Shown: positions 51,601 through 59,241 of the stretch, in pieces
Layout of the letters: the number at the start of each line of letters is the position of its first letter
How positions within the stretch are numbered: the stretch's first letter is position 1
Assembly (NCBI RefSeq): GCF_000419445.1
Contig: NZ_AULK01000004.1
Coordinates: forward strand, 186,001-250,000
Reading direction: 5' to 3'
Source of the DNA: Gryllotalpicola ginsengisoli DSM 22003
GTDB taxonomy: Bacteria; Actinomycetota; Actinomycetes; Actinomycetales; Microbacteriaceae
Length of the DNA stretch: 64,000 nt
Translations under genes and position numbers: made by a program
The notes under the pieces: model-generated
What the model was told of the DNA's origin: nothing
Database searches by the model: none
The model's input: the letters and a program-made list of their open reading frames with translations, nothing else

Positions 51601-53000
51601 CGCTCGAGGAGCGGCTGGTCGCCGTGCGGCCCTCGCCGCGGCAGCTGGCGTGGCAGGCGCTCGAGTTCTACGGATTCCTGCACTTCGGCATGAACACCAT
51701 GACCGACCGCGAGTGGGGGCTGGGGCGTGGGCGGGGCGGCGAAGACCCGGGGCTTTTCAACCCGGCCGAGCTCGACGCCGATCAGTGGATGCGGGCGCTC
51801 AAGGCCGCCGGGATGCGCGGCGTCATCCTCACCGCGAAGCACCACGACGGCTTCTGCCTCTGGCCGAGCCGGGTCACCGACCACACGGTGGCGGCCTCGC
51901 CGTGGCGGGGCGGCCGCGGCGACGTGGTGCGCGAGGCGGCGGATGCCGCGGCCCGGCACGGCCTGAAGTTCGGGGTGTACCTCTCGCCGTGGGATCGCAC
52001 CGAGCCCTCCTACGGGTCGGGCGCCGCCTACGACGACTTCTACGTCGCCCAGCTGACCGAGCTGCTCACCGGCTACGGCCCGATCTTCTGCGTCTGGCTC
52101 GACGGGGCCAACGGGGAGAGCGCCAACGGGGAGGGCCCGAACGGGAAGACCCAGCAGTACGACTGGGAGCGCTACTACGCGACCATCCGCCGCCTGCAGC
52201 CCGACGCCGTGATCAGCGTCTGCGGGCCCGACGTGCGCTGGGTCGGCAACGAGGCCGGCGCCACCCGCGCGAACGAGTGGAGCGTCGTGCCCGCCGAGCT
52301 GCGCGACGTCGAGCGCATCGCGGCGAAGTCGCAGCAGGTCGACGACGGCGCGTTCCGGCGCATGGTCACGAGCGCCGACGAGGATCTCGGCAGCCGCCGC
52401 GCGCTCGAGGGCTACCGCGGAGAGCTGATCTGGTACCCGGCCGAGGTGAACATGTCGATCCGCCCCGGCTGGTTCTACCACCCGGCGGAGGACGATGAGG
52501 TGCGCTCCCCCGACGAGCTGTTCGAGCTGTACCTGCGCGCCGTCGGCGGCAACGCGTGCCTGCTGCTGAACGTGCCGCCGCGGCCCGACGGGCTGCTGGC
52601 TCCCGCCGACGTGGCCGCCCTCGAGGGGCTCGGCGAGCGGGTGCGCGAGCTCGAGGAGCGGCGGCTTGCGGCATCCGTCATGTCGGCGTCGCCGCGCGAT
52701 TTCGTGCTCGTCCTCGACGGCGGCCCGTCTCTCGTCGACGCGGTGGTCGTGCGCGAGCACATCGCCGAGGGCCAGCGCGTCGAGCACGTCGTCGTGAGCG
52801 GCGCCCTCGGGCGCGGCGGCTGGCAGGTGCTGGCCGAGACGGATGCCGTGGGCTATCAGCGCATCGTGCGCTTCGCGCCGCGCGAGGTCGACCGGTTGCG
52901 CCTCGAGGTGACCGCGAGCCGCGGCGAGCCGGTCATTGCTCGGCTGTGGGCCCTTCGGCCGGCCCGGCCGTTGGGGAAGCAGCGGGCTGCCCGGCCGTAG
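51597..53000 (+). CDS. Alpha-L-fucosidase (GH29)
   Basis: A 467-residue glycoside hydrolase. The GH29 opening FYGFLHFGMNTMTDREWG, the GVILTAKHHDGFCLWPS block and the nucleophile Asp in FCVWLDGAN (~168) place it in the GH29 B-type group. The catalytic domain (~1-350) is followed by a short beta-sandwich. A Gly/Asn/Glu repeat just after the nucleophile (NGESANGEGPNGK) is an unusual insertion. There is no signal peptide, so it acts on imported oligosaccharides. It is coupled to the preceding gene by a 4-bp overlap. The last ~22 codons overlap the convergent gene at 52933. Confidence 0.9.
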   Translation: MTLEERLVAVRPSPRQLAWQALEFYGFLHFGMNTMTDREWGLGRGRGGEDPGLFNPAELDADQWMRALKAAGMRGVILTAKHHDGFCLWPSRVTDHTVAASPWRGGRGDVVREAADAAARHGLKFGVYLSPWDRTEPSYGSGAAYDDFYVAQLTELLTGYGPIFCVWLDGANGESANGEGPNGKTQQYDWERYYATIRRLQPDAVISVCGPDVRWVGNEAGATRANEWSVVPAELRDVERIAAKSQQVDDGAFRRMVTSADEDLGSRRALEGYRGELIWYPAEVNMSIRPGWFYHPAEDDEVRSPDELFELYLRAVGGNACLLLNVPPRPDGLLAPADVAALEGLGERVRELEERRLAASVMSASPRDFVLVLDGGPSLVDAVVVREHIAEGQRVEHVVVSGALGRGGWQVLAETDAVGYQRIVRFAPREVDRLRLEVTASRGEPVIARLWALRPARPLGKQRAARP

Positions 53001-53424
53001 GAGACGCAGCGGGCTGCTCCTGCTCCGCGTCTCGGCGCGACTCGGCCCGCAGCGCCTGCATGAGCGCCGTCGCGTGCGCGGTCGAGACGATCACCCGGTC
53101 GTAGCCGTCGGCGACCACTTCTCCCTCGGTCCCGTCCTCGGGCTGCTCGATGTCGATCACGACCGCCGGCCGGCTCTTGCCCTTGACGATGAGGAAGTCC
53201 TTGCCGCCGTGGTACTTCCAGGTGCCGATCGCGAGGGTCAGCGGAATGCCCATGCCGGGCACGCGCACGCCGCGGATCCAGATCCACGGGTCCTGGGTGA
53301 TCGCGACCGACCTGATGCGCTCCCGCGGGATGACCAGGAGGTCGTCCTTGCGGAACGCGAGCGCCTTCTCGGCCCGGGTGAGGCGGATCTCGAGGCGGTC
53401 GCGGTGCACGTGCAGGTCGGCCAT
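52933..53424 (-). CDS. Conserved hypothetical protein, PH-like fold suspected
   Basis: A 163-residue cytoplasmic protein. Residues 1-~125 look like an all-beta domain (MADLHVHRDRLEIRLTRAEK, DDLLVIPRERIRSVAITQDP, LAIGTWKYHGGKDFLIVKGK), reminiscent of bacterial PH-like domains; the function is unknown. The tail is a Pro-Ala-Ser repeat (QPAASPTAG twice), encoded by the segment that also codes for the fucosidase C-terminus on the other strand (68-bp convergent overlap). CAGACT, 6 nt before the ATG, could be a leaderless -10. Confidence 0.75.
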   Translation of the reverse strand: MADLHVHRDRLEIRLTRAEKALAFRKDDLLVIPRERIRSVAITQDPWIWIRGVRVPGMGIPLTLAIGTWKYHGGKDFLIVKGKSRPAVVIDIEQPEDGTEGEVVADGYDRVIVSTAHATALMQALRAESRRDAEQEQPAASPTAGQPAASPTAGPAEGPTAEQ

Positions 53425-53477
53425 AGAGCTAGTCTGCCCGCTTCCCGATCCCCTGTCGCGGGGGTGCCGCCCTCCGT

Positions 53478-53605
53478 CGATTCGTCGATTTGTGTCGCCG
53501 GTGCGGCGGCGACCAGCCAATCGTGACGAGTCGCCGTTGGGCTCGCCTCTCATTCGTCGATTTGTGCCGCCAGAGCGGCCCTGACGCCCGAAACGTGACG
53601 AATCG
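53478..53605. repeat. Two copies of the TTCGTCGATTTGTG...GTGACGAATC repeat
   Basis: Units lie at about 53478-53533 and 53551-53605, each starting with ATTCGTCGATTTGTG and ending GTGACGARTC, with pairing ends. The fourth unit of the block at 8916-9323 has the same start and end. They fill the gap downstream of hemL and may act as terminators. Confidence 0.75.
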
Positions 53606-53612
53606 CTATCGC

Positions 53613-54953
53613 TTATAGGGGGCGCGCCTCCGCCGCCGCCTTCGCCGCCGCCGGCAGCGCCTCGACGATGCGCGAGACCGCCGCGTCGTCGTGCGCGGCC
53701 GTGACGAACCACGCCTCGAACACGCTCGGCGGCAGGGCGACCCCCTGCTCGAGCATCGCGTGGAAGAACGGCCCGTACCGGAACGCCTCCTGCGCCTGCA
53801 CCGCGGCGTAGTCGCGCGCCGGCTCCTCGGCGAACAGCACCGAGAACAGGTTGCCCGCCGTCTGGATCGTGTGCGCGACCCCCGCGGCCGACAGCGCCGC
53901 CGACACCGCGCGCTGCAGCTGCAGACTGACCCGGTCGAGCGTGTCATAGACGGATGCGTCGGCCAGCCGCAGCGTCGCGAGCCCGGCCGCGACCGACAGC
54001 GGATTCCCCGACAAGGTGCCCGCCTGATACACCGGTCCGACGGGGGCGAGGTACTCCATGACCTCGCGCCGGCCGCCGAGCGCGGCGAGCGGCATGCCGC
54101 CCCCGATCACCTTCCCGAAGGTGACCAGGTCGGGCAGGTAGCTCGTGTCGATCCCCCAATACCCCCGCCCCGACACCCGGAACCCGGTGAGCACCTCGTC
54201 GAGGATCAGCAGCGCGCCGTTCTCGTGCGCGAGCTGCGTGAGCGCGGCATTGAAGCCGGCATCCGGCGCGACGACGCCCATGTTGGCCGCCGCCGCCTCC
54301 ACGATGACCGCGGCGATCTCGCCGGGGCGCGCGGCGAAAGCCTCCCGCACGGCATCGAGGTCGTTGTAGGGCAGCACGAGCGTCTGCGCGGCGATGGGCG
54401 CGGGCACTCCGGCGGAGGCCGGCAGCGCGAGCGTCGCGACGCCCGAGCCCGCTTCGGCGAGCAGCCCGTCGGAGTGGCCGTGGTAGTGGCCGGAGAACTT
54501 GATCAGCAGCGGCCGGCCGGTGACCCCGCGCGCGAGGCGGATCGCCGTCATCGTCGCCTCGGTGCCGGTGGAGACCAGGCGCAGCTCGTCGACGAGACCA
54601 CCGGCGCCACCCAGCCGCTCGACGACGAGCTCCGCGAGTTCCGTCTCGGCCGGGGTGGTGGCGCCGAACGAGAGGCCGCGGCCTGCGGCATCCGTCACCG
54701 CCTTGACGACCTCGGGGTGCGCGTGGCCCAGGATCGCCGGCCCCCAGGAGGCGACCAGGTCGACATACTCGCGGCCCTCGACGTCGGTGACGTACGCGCC
54801 GCGGGCGGAGGTGAGGAAGCGGGGTGCGCCGCCCACCGAGCGGTAGGCGCGCACCGGCGAGTTCACGCCGCCCGGGATGACGCGGCGGGCGCGGTCGAAC
54901 TCGGCCTCGTTGGTGGTCGTGGTGTTGTTGTTGGTGGTGGCGGCACTGCTCAT
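53613..54953 (-). CDS. hemL: Glutamate-1-semialdehyde 2,1-aminomutase
   Basis: A 446-residue PLP enzyme that makes 5-aminolevulinate from glutamate-1-semialdehyde. The blocks [38 protein letters not shown], the PLP lysine in [13 protein letters not shown] and [12 protein letters not shown] are all present. [13 protein letters not shown] replaces the more usual EPVAGNMG. The N-terminus is a Thr/Asn microrepeat ([11 protein letters not shown]). Its ATG overlaps the hemB stop, so it is the last gene of a hem operon. Confidence 0.96.
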   Translation of the reverse strand: MSSAATTNNNTTTTNEAEFDRARRVIPGGVNSPVRAYRSVGGAPRFLTSARGAYVTDVEGREYVDLVASWGPAILGHAHPEVVKAVTDAAGRGLSFGATTPAETELAELVVERLGGAGGLVDELRLVSTGTEATMTAIRLARGVTGRPLLIKFSGHYHGHSDGLLAEAGSGVATLALPASAGVPAPIAAQTLVLPYNDLDAVREAFAARPGEIAAVIVEAAAANMGVVAPDAGFNAALTQLAHENGALLILDEVLTGFRVSGRGYWGIDTSYLPDLVTFGKVIGGGMPLAALGGRREVMEYLAPVGPVYQAGTLSGNPLSVAAGLATLRLADASVYDTLDRVSLQLQRAVSAALSAAGVAHTIQTAGNLFSVLFAEEPARDYAAVQAQEAFRYGPFFHAMLEQGVALPPSVFEAWFVTAAHDDAAVSRIVEALPAAAKAAAEARPL

Positions 54954-55939
54954 CGCGGCAGCAGCTCCTTCGCGACCTCGACGGCCCAGTAGGTGAGCAC
55001 GGCGTCGGCGCCCGCGCGACGGATGCCGGTCAGCGTCTCGAGGATCGCCCGCTCGCGGTCGATCCAGCCGTTCGCGGCGGCGGCCTCGAGCATCGCGTAC
55101 TCGCCCGAGACCTGGTAGGCCCACACCGGCACGTCGCTGACGGCGGCGACCTCGGAGAGCACGTCGAGATACGACAGCGCCGGCTTCACCATGACGATGT
55201 CGGCGCCCTCGGCGAGGTCGAGGGTCGCCTCGCGCAGGCCCTCGCGACGGTTGGCGGGATCCTGCTGGTAGGTGCGCCGGTCGCCCTTCAGCTGGCTGTC
55301 GACCGCCTCGCGGAACGGGCCGTAGAACGCGCTCGCGTACTTGGCCGAGTAGGCGAGGATGCCCACGTTCTCGAAGCCGTTGGCATCGAGGGCCGAGCGG
55401 ATCGCCGCGACCTGGCCGTCCATCATCCCGCTCGGTGCGACCAGCTCGGCGCCCGCCGTCGCCTGCGCGACGGCCATCTCCTGGTAGCGCACCAGGGTCT
55501 TGTCGTTGTCGACCGAGCCGTCGACGGCGAGCACGCCGCAGTGCCCGTGGTCGGTGAACTCGTCGAGGCACAAGTCGGTCTGCACGACGAGCGCGTCGCC
55601 GACCTCCTCGCGGGCGATGCGGGTGGCGACGTTGAGGATGCCCTCGGGGTCGGTCGCCCCCGAGCCGATGGCGTCGTGCTCGAGCGGCACCCCGAACAGG
55701 TTCACCCCGCCGATGCCGGCCTCGGCCGCCTCGTGCAGCGCCGCCTTGAAGCTGTCGAGCGAGTGCTGCACCACGCCGGGCATGCTCGCGATCGGCACCG
55801 GCTCACTCGCCCCCTCACGGATGAACATCGGCAGCACCAGCTCGGCCGGGTGGATGCGCGTCTCGGCGACCATGCGCCGCAGGGCGGGGGTGCCGCGCAG
55901 GCGGCGCGGGCGGATGGTGGGATGCAGGACGTCGGTCAC
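54950..55939 (-). CDS. hemB: Delta-aminolevulinic acid dehydratase (porphobilinogen synthase)
   Basis: A 329-residue enzyme that joins two 5-aminolevulinates to porphobilinogen. Blocks: [33 protein letters not shown] (metal site), [26 protein letters not shown] (Schiff-base Lys) and [12 protein letters not shown] (second Lys). GTG 55939 is preferred because TAGGGT lies just upstream (8 nt); an in-frame TTG at 55948 falls on the -10 itself. It is followed by hemL with an ATGA overlap. It would naturally continue the operon from hemD but is separated from it by an inserted islet. Confidence 0.96.
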   Translation of the reverse strand: MTDVLHPTIRPRRLRGTPALRRMVAETRIHPAELVLPMFIREGASEPVPIASMPGVVQHSLDSFKAALHEAAEAGIGGVNLFGVPLEHDAIGSGATDPEGILNVATRIAREEVGDALVVQTDLCLDEFTDHGHCGVLAVDGSVDNDKTLVRYQEMAVAQATAGAELVAPSGMMDGQVAAIRSALDANGFENVGILAYSAKYASAFYGPFREAVDSQLKGDRRTYQQDPANRREGLREATLDLAEGADIVMVKPALSYLDVLSEVAAVSDVPVWAYQVSGEYAMLEAAAANGWIDRERAILETLTGIRRAGADAVLTYWAVEVAKELLPR

Positions 55940-55947
55940 GTCTGACA

Positions 55948-55953
55948 ACCCTA
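55948..55953 (-). promoter_or_regulatory. -10 hexamer of hemBL
   Basis: TAGGGT on the minus strand lies 8 nt before GTG 55939; hemBL would thus have its own promoter despite sitting in a larger hem cluster. Confidence 0.4.
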
Positions 55954-56069
55954 CGAGCGTTGTCTGTGAGCGGGGTCCTGCGCTGAGCCCGCTGATCGGC
56001 TCACGCGTCCGCAGCCGCCGGTCGACTCACGCGCAGCGTGAATGGAGACCAAGGCCGACCCCTCACTGA

Positions 56070-56075
56070 TACTTT
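56070..56075 (+). promoter_or_regulatory. -10 hexamer of the acetyltransferase leader
   Basis: TACTTT lies 6 nt before ATG 56082, which would make the four-codon leader ORF leaderless. Confidence 0.5.
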
Positions 56076-56081
56076 GACCCC

Positions 56082-56096
56082 ATGTTCCGTTCCTGA
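56082..56096 (+). CDS. Four-codon leader ORF (MFRS)
   Basis: ATG TTC CGT TCC TGA starts 6 nt after a TACTTT -10 hexamer. Its bases 56083-56092 form the left arm of a stem with 56141-56150, which covers the Shine-Dalgarno of the acetyltransferase gene. Translation of this ORF would keep the stem open or shut according to ribosome position. It is too short to be recognised by similarity; the arrangement is the evidence. Confidence 0.45.
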   Translation: MFRS

Positions 56097-56150
56097 AGCC
56101 GCACCGCGGCGCTGACCCGCTCCCCGCACCCGACACGAACGAACGGAACA
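56083..56150 (+). promoter_or_regulatory. Candidate translational attenuator of the GNAT gene
   Basis: TGTTCCGTTC (56083-56092) is the exact complement of GAACGGAACA (56141-56150). The right arm ends three bases before ATG 56154 and contains the only Shine-Dalgarno-like bases (GGAA). The left arm lies within the leader ORF. This is the layout of ribosome-controlled attenuators of resistance genes. Confidence 0.5.
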
Positions 56151-56153
56151 CCC

Positions 56154-56651
56154 ATGCCCAGCGACGTGCGAATCCTCGCGCTCGACAATTCCCTGCCGAC
56201 CACCTCGACCCTCCCCGGTCTGAGGGTTAGGCCGATCACCAATGCCGATCGCGAAGACCTCGCGGTTCTGTATCGCGACAGCTACCCGCCCGAAGTCGGC
56301 GCACACGATCTCGATGAGGCTCGCACCGAGATCGACATGACCTTCGCCGGCGACTTCGGGAAGCTTCGGCGCGACGCAAGCCTTCTCGCCCTCATCGGCG
56401 GCGACCCTGCGGGCGCCGTACTCGTGGTGGCCCGGTCGATTTGGGACGAGGACCTGCCCGGCCCGTTCGTGATCGATCTGTTCGTGCATCCGTCGCACCG
56501 TGGTCTCGGAATCGGCCGCGCGCTCATGGTGGGCGCGATCGCCGCCTGCCGAGCGCACGGCGACACGACGCTTTCGCTCCGTGTCGGGGAAGGCACCTCG
56601 CCGGCAGCGCATGCGCTCTACGCCGGGCTCGGCTTCGCGGCACCGTCATAG
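56154..56651 (+). CDS. GNAT family N-acetyltransferase
   Basis: A 165-residue acetyltransferase. The acetyl-CoA-binding motif A is VHPSHRGLGIGRALM (~105-119), preceded by the beta-4 strand FVIDLFV and followed by LRVGEGTSPAAHALYAGLGF. The N-terminal part (VRPITNADREDLAVLYRDS) is typical of the family. The substrate is unknown; the attenuator-like leader hints at a resistance role. It lies in the repeat-bounded islet inside the hem cluster and ends 6 bp into the convergent neighbour. Confidence 0.88.
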   Translation: MPSDVRILALDNSLPTTSTLPGLRVRPITNADREDLAVLYRDSYPPEVGAHDLDEARTEIDMTFAGDFGKLRRDASLLALIGGDPAGAVLVVARSIWDEDLPGPFVIDLFVHPSHRGLGIGRALMVGAIAACRAHGDTTLSLRVGEGTSPAAHALYAGLGFAAPS

Positions 56652-57227
56652 TGTCGCGGCAAATGGTTCCTCCCAGCTGATTGTCTGCGCGTCGCGGAGC
56701 GAGACGTCGCCGCCAGCGAGGACGTGCGGCGTGCCGTTGAACCACGCGCCCTTCGCTCCTCGAGCGGCGAGGCTCGCCAGCCAATCCCGGTTCTCGGGCG
56801 TGGTCTGCAACGCCGTGCGGAACGAGCCCTTGTCGAGAGCAGTCACCTCGTCGGGGTGGATGGGATCTCCCACGGCACTGCGCGCCCTCGTGAATACGAC
56901 GGTCTCCGTCGGAAGCGCGGCTACCGGGATCGCCCAGAACGGCAGCGGCGCGAGTTCCTGCCCGGTCAGCTCGCGCCACGCTTGCCAGATCGCGTGCGGA
57001 TGCACCGGGCTGAGGAACACGACCTCGGTCCACCTCCTCCCGATGATCGGGATGACGGTGTCTCGCAGCCGCTGTCGCTCCGGGGTGTCGTCGTACTTGG
57101 CAAGAGCCGCATCATGGGCTGCTGGATCGAGGTGTGCAAGCTCGCTCAGAGGCACGAGCCGATCGGTTCCAGCGGCCAGTCCGACCCGGGCATGGAACAC
57201 GTGGCGGCGATGTGCGGGCACGAGCAC
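56646..57227 (-). CDS. Hypothetical protein, 193 residues
   Basis: A soluble protein of mixed alpha/beta appearance that I do not recognise. It begins at GTG 57227 (MLVPAHRRHVFHARVGLAAG). Visible segments are VIPIIGRRWTEVVFLSPVHP, AIWQAWRELTGQELAPLPFW and VVFTRARSAVGDPIHPDEV. The His-rich start and the Trp/Pro-rich centre recall no family with certainty. Codon use is GC-rich and gene-like, and the frame is intact. It converges on the acetyltransferase gene within the repeat-bounded islet. Confidence 0.65.
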   Translation of the reverse strand: MLVPAHRRHVFHARVGLAAGTDRLVPLSELAHLDPAAHDAALAKYDDTPERQRLRDTVIPIIGRRWTEVVFLSPVHPHAIWQAWRELTGQELAPLPFWAIPVAALPTETVVFTRARSAVGDPIHPDEVTALDKGSFRTALQTTPENRDWLASLAARGAKGAWFNGTPHVLAGGDVSLRDAQTISWEEPFAATL

Positions 57228-57279
57228 ATCGTGGCAGAGCTCGCGCTGCGGTAGGTGGACCGACCGCTACGGGCGGCTC

Positions 57280-57309
57280 GCGAGGCACCCGCCGCGTCGC
57301 GTGCCTCGC
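57280..57309. terminator. Hairpin with 9-bp stem
   Basis: GCGAGGCAC (57280-57288) pairs with GTGCCTCGC (57301-57309). It lies beyond the start of the 56646 gene and close to the large palindrome at 57311; the direction of any termination is unclear. Confidence 0.5.
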
Positions 57310-57310
57310 A

Positions 57311-57388
57311 GCGAAAATCCCAAGACGCAGGATCGGGAGGAACTATCTCGCAGGAGTTCCTCCGTAGCGTGCGTTTTGGGATTTTCGC
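57311..57388. repeat. 78-bp two-layer palindrome
   Basis: Outer arms 57311-57329 and 57370-57388 are complementary over 19 bp with one mismatch (core AAAATCCCAA / TTGGGATTTT). Inner arms GGAGGAACT (57336-57344) and AGTTCCTCC (57355-57363) match perfectly. The A/T-rich outer arms are unusual in this genome. It lies inside the islet just before its right terminal repeat. Confidence 0.75.
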
Positions 57389-57472
57389 GACGGGGGGCCG
57401 GGGCGCAGGTCTCCATTCACGCTGCGCGTGAGTCGACCAGCGGACGGCAACCGCCCCGCGGCGCAGCAGCCC

Positions 57473-58282
57473 CTACAGCTCCACCCGCGAGGCCTGCACC
57501 ACCGCGTCGATCAGGGAGTCGGCCGAGCGCTCGGCGGCGATCAAGTCGACCTTCAGCCCGTAGCCGCGGGCGTCGCGCGCGGTCTGCGGCCCGATCGCGG
57601 CGATCAGCGTCCCCTCGGGAATGGGCGCCAGCTGCTCGGCCACCTGCTGCGCCACCGAGCCTGAGGTCACGAGGATCGCGTTCACCCGCCCGGCCCGCAC
57701 GTCGTCGATGATCTTCTGGTCGACCGGCACCCCGACCGTGCGATAGGCGACGACCGCGTCCACGTGGTGGCCCAGCCGGGCGAGGCCCTCGGTCAGCAGC
57801 GGCTTCGCGATCTCCGAGCGCAGGGTCAGCACCTTGAGCGGAACCTCGCCGCCCGTGGCCTCGTTCCACTCCTCGAGCAGCCCGCGCGCGGAGTTGTCGC
57901 CGTCGGGCACCAGGTCGACCCGGTAGCCGGCCGCACTGAGCGCCGCGGCCGTGGTCTCGCCGACGGCGGCCACGCGGGTCTGCGGCGGAATCGCCGCCCG
58001 GTAGGTCGACAGCACGTCGACGGTGGTGGCGCTCGTGACCGTCACCCAGTCGTACTCCCCGGCGGCGAGCCGCCCGAGCGCCGCCTGCAACCCCTCGAGA
58101 TCGGCCGACGGCGCGAAGTTGATCATCGGCGCCACCACCGGCTGGGCGCCCTGCGCGCGCAGGTCGGCGGCGACCGTGTCGCCCCACGGCCCGCCGCGCG
58201 GAACCAGCACGCGCCAGCCCGTCAGCGGCTTCTCCGGCTTCTCGCGCCGCTCCGGCTGACCCAGGTGCCAGTCCCCGTTCAT
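57473..58282 (-). CDS. hemD: Uroporphyrinogen-III synthase
   Basis: A 269-residue enzyme that cyclises hydroxymethylbilane with inversion of ring D. HemD sequences are poorly conserved, but the two-domain pattern is seen: RVLVPRGGPWGDTVAADLRA at the start, VTVTSATTVDVL, VAAVGETTAAAL, then VDAVVAYRTV, ILVTSGSVAQQVAE and IAAIGPQTARDARGYGLKVD. ATG 58282 overlaps the hemC stop (ATGA). Context within hemQ-hemH-hemC-hemD makes the call firm. It is the last gene before the islet that separates it from hemBL. Confidence 0.93.
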   Translation of the reverse strand: MNGDWHLGQPERREKPEKPLTGWRVLVPRGGPWGDTVAADLRAQGAQPVVAPMINFAPSADLEGLQAALGRLAAGEYDWVTVTSATTVDVLSTYRAAIPPQTRVAAVGETTAAALSAAGYRVDLVPDGDNSARGLLEEWNEATGGEVPLKVLTLRSEIAKPLLTEGLARLGHHVDAVVAYRTVGVPVDQKIIDDVRAGRVNAILVTSGSVAQQVAEQLAPIPEGTLIAAIGPQTARDARGYGLKVDLIAAERSADSLIDAVVQASRVEL

Positions 58283-59241
58283 GCGAGCTCCTTCGCGCCG
58301 GCCGCGAGCAGCTCGTCGACGGCCCGCTGGGCGACCTCGTCGGCGCCGGCGAGCAGGTCGAACTTCGACGTCGAGTCGAGCACCGTCGCGTGGTTGGCGG
58401 TGAGCTTTCGCGACCCGTCGAGCGCGTACACGCTCGCGGTCAGGAACAGCATGCCGTCGTCGACGATCGCGCTGGTCGCGACGGGAGCCGCGCATCCCGC
58501 CTCGAGCCCCGCGAGCACGGCCCGCTCGGCGACGACGTTCGCGTGCGTGGTGGCGTGGTCGACCGCGTCGAGCGCCTTCAGCAGGGCGCGGCGCACGTCC
58601 GCGCGAGATCCATCGGATGCCGCATCCGTACGCACCTCGAGCGCGAGCGCCCCCTGCCCGGGCGCCGTCGGCCAGTCGGCGAGCGCGAACCGCTCGGAGA
58701 CCGCGTCGGCCTTGCCGAGCCGGTCGATGCCCGCGGCGGCGAGGATGACCGCATCGAGCTCGCCCGCGGCGACCTTGCCCATGCGGGTGTCGATGTTGCC
58801 GCGCAGGTCGGGCGCCACCTCGAGGTCGGGCCGTGCGGCGCGCAGCTCGGCGATGCGCCGGGGCGACCCGGTGCCGACGACCGCGCCGGCGGGCAGCTCG
58901 GCGAGGGTGAGCCCGTCGCGGGCGACGAGCACGTCGCGCGCGTCGGCGCGCTTGGGGATCGCCCCGATCTTCAGCCCCGGGTACGGCGCAGTCGGCAGGT
59001 CCTTGAGGGAGTGCACGACCACGTCGACCTCGCCGGCCACGAGCGCCTCGCGCAGCGCGGAGGCGAACACCCCCGTGCCGCCGAGGCTCGCGAGGTTGGC
59101 GGTGGACGTGTCGCCCTGCGTCGTCACCGTGACGAGCTCGATCTCGAGCCCGGCCGCCCGGCCGAGCGCCTTCGCGATCTGCTGCGTCTGCGCCAGCGCG
59201 AGCGCGCTGCCGCGGGTGCCGACACGGAGCGTGCCGGCCAT
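58279..59241 (-). CDS. hemC: Hydroxymethylbilane synthase (porphobilinogen deaminase)
   Basis: A 320-residue enzyme that polymerises four porphobilinogens. Blocks: LRVGTRGSALALAQTQQIA, VVHSLKDLPTAPYPGL, VGTGSPRRIAEL and NIDTRMGKV; the dipyrromethane cofactor Cys is in LAGLEAGCAAPV. ATG 59241 overlaps the hemH stop (TGATG). All catalytic features are intact. Confidence 0.96.
   Translation of the reverse strand: MAGTLRVGTRGSALALAQTQQIAKALGRAAGLEIELVTVTTQGDTSTANLASLGGTGVFASALREALVAGEVDVVVHSLKDLPTAPYPGLKIGAIPKRADARDVLVARDGLTLAELPAGAVVGTGSPRRIAELRAARPDLEVAPDLRGNIDTRMGKVAAGELDAVILAAAGIDRLGKADAVSERFALADWPTAPGQGALALEVRTDAASDGSRADVRRALLKALDAVDHATTHANVVAERAVLAGLEAGCAAPVATSAIVDDGMLFLTASVYALDGSRKLTANHATVLDSTSKFDLLAGADEVAQRAVDELLAAGAKELA

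Larger units (their letters stand above)
56020..57438. mobile_element. Islet bounded by perfect 31-bp inverted repeats
   Basis: The left end (56020-56050) and right end (57408-57438) are exact reverse complements over 31 bp, starting GGTCGACTCACGCGC from the left. They share a core (ACGCGCAGCGT) that differs from other copies of this family in the window. The enclosed 1.4 kb carries a GNAT acetyltransferase with a regulated leader, a convergent unknown gene and two strong hairpins. It splits hemB from hemD. No transposase is encoded, so the element would be non-autonomous or an old insertion. No target duplication was verified. Confidence 0.55.
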
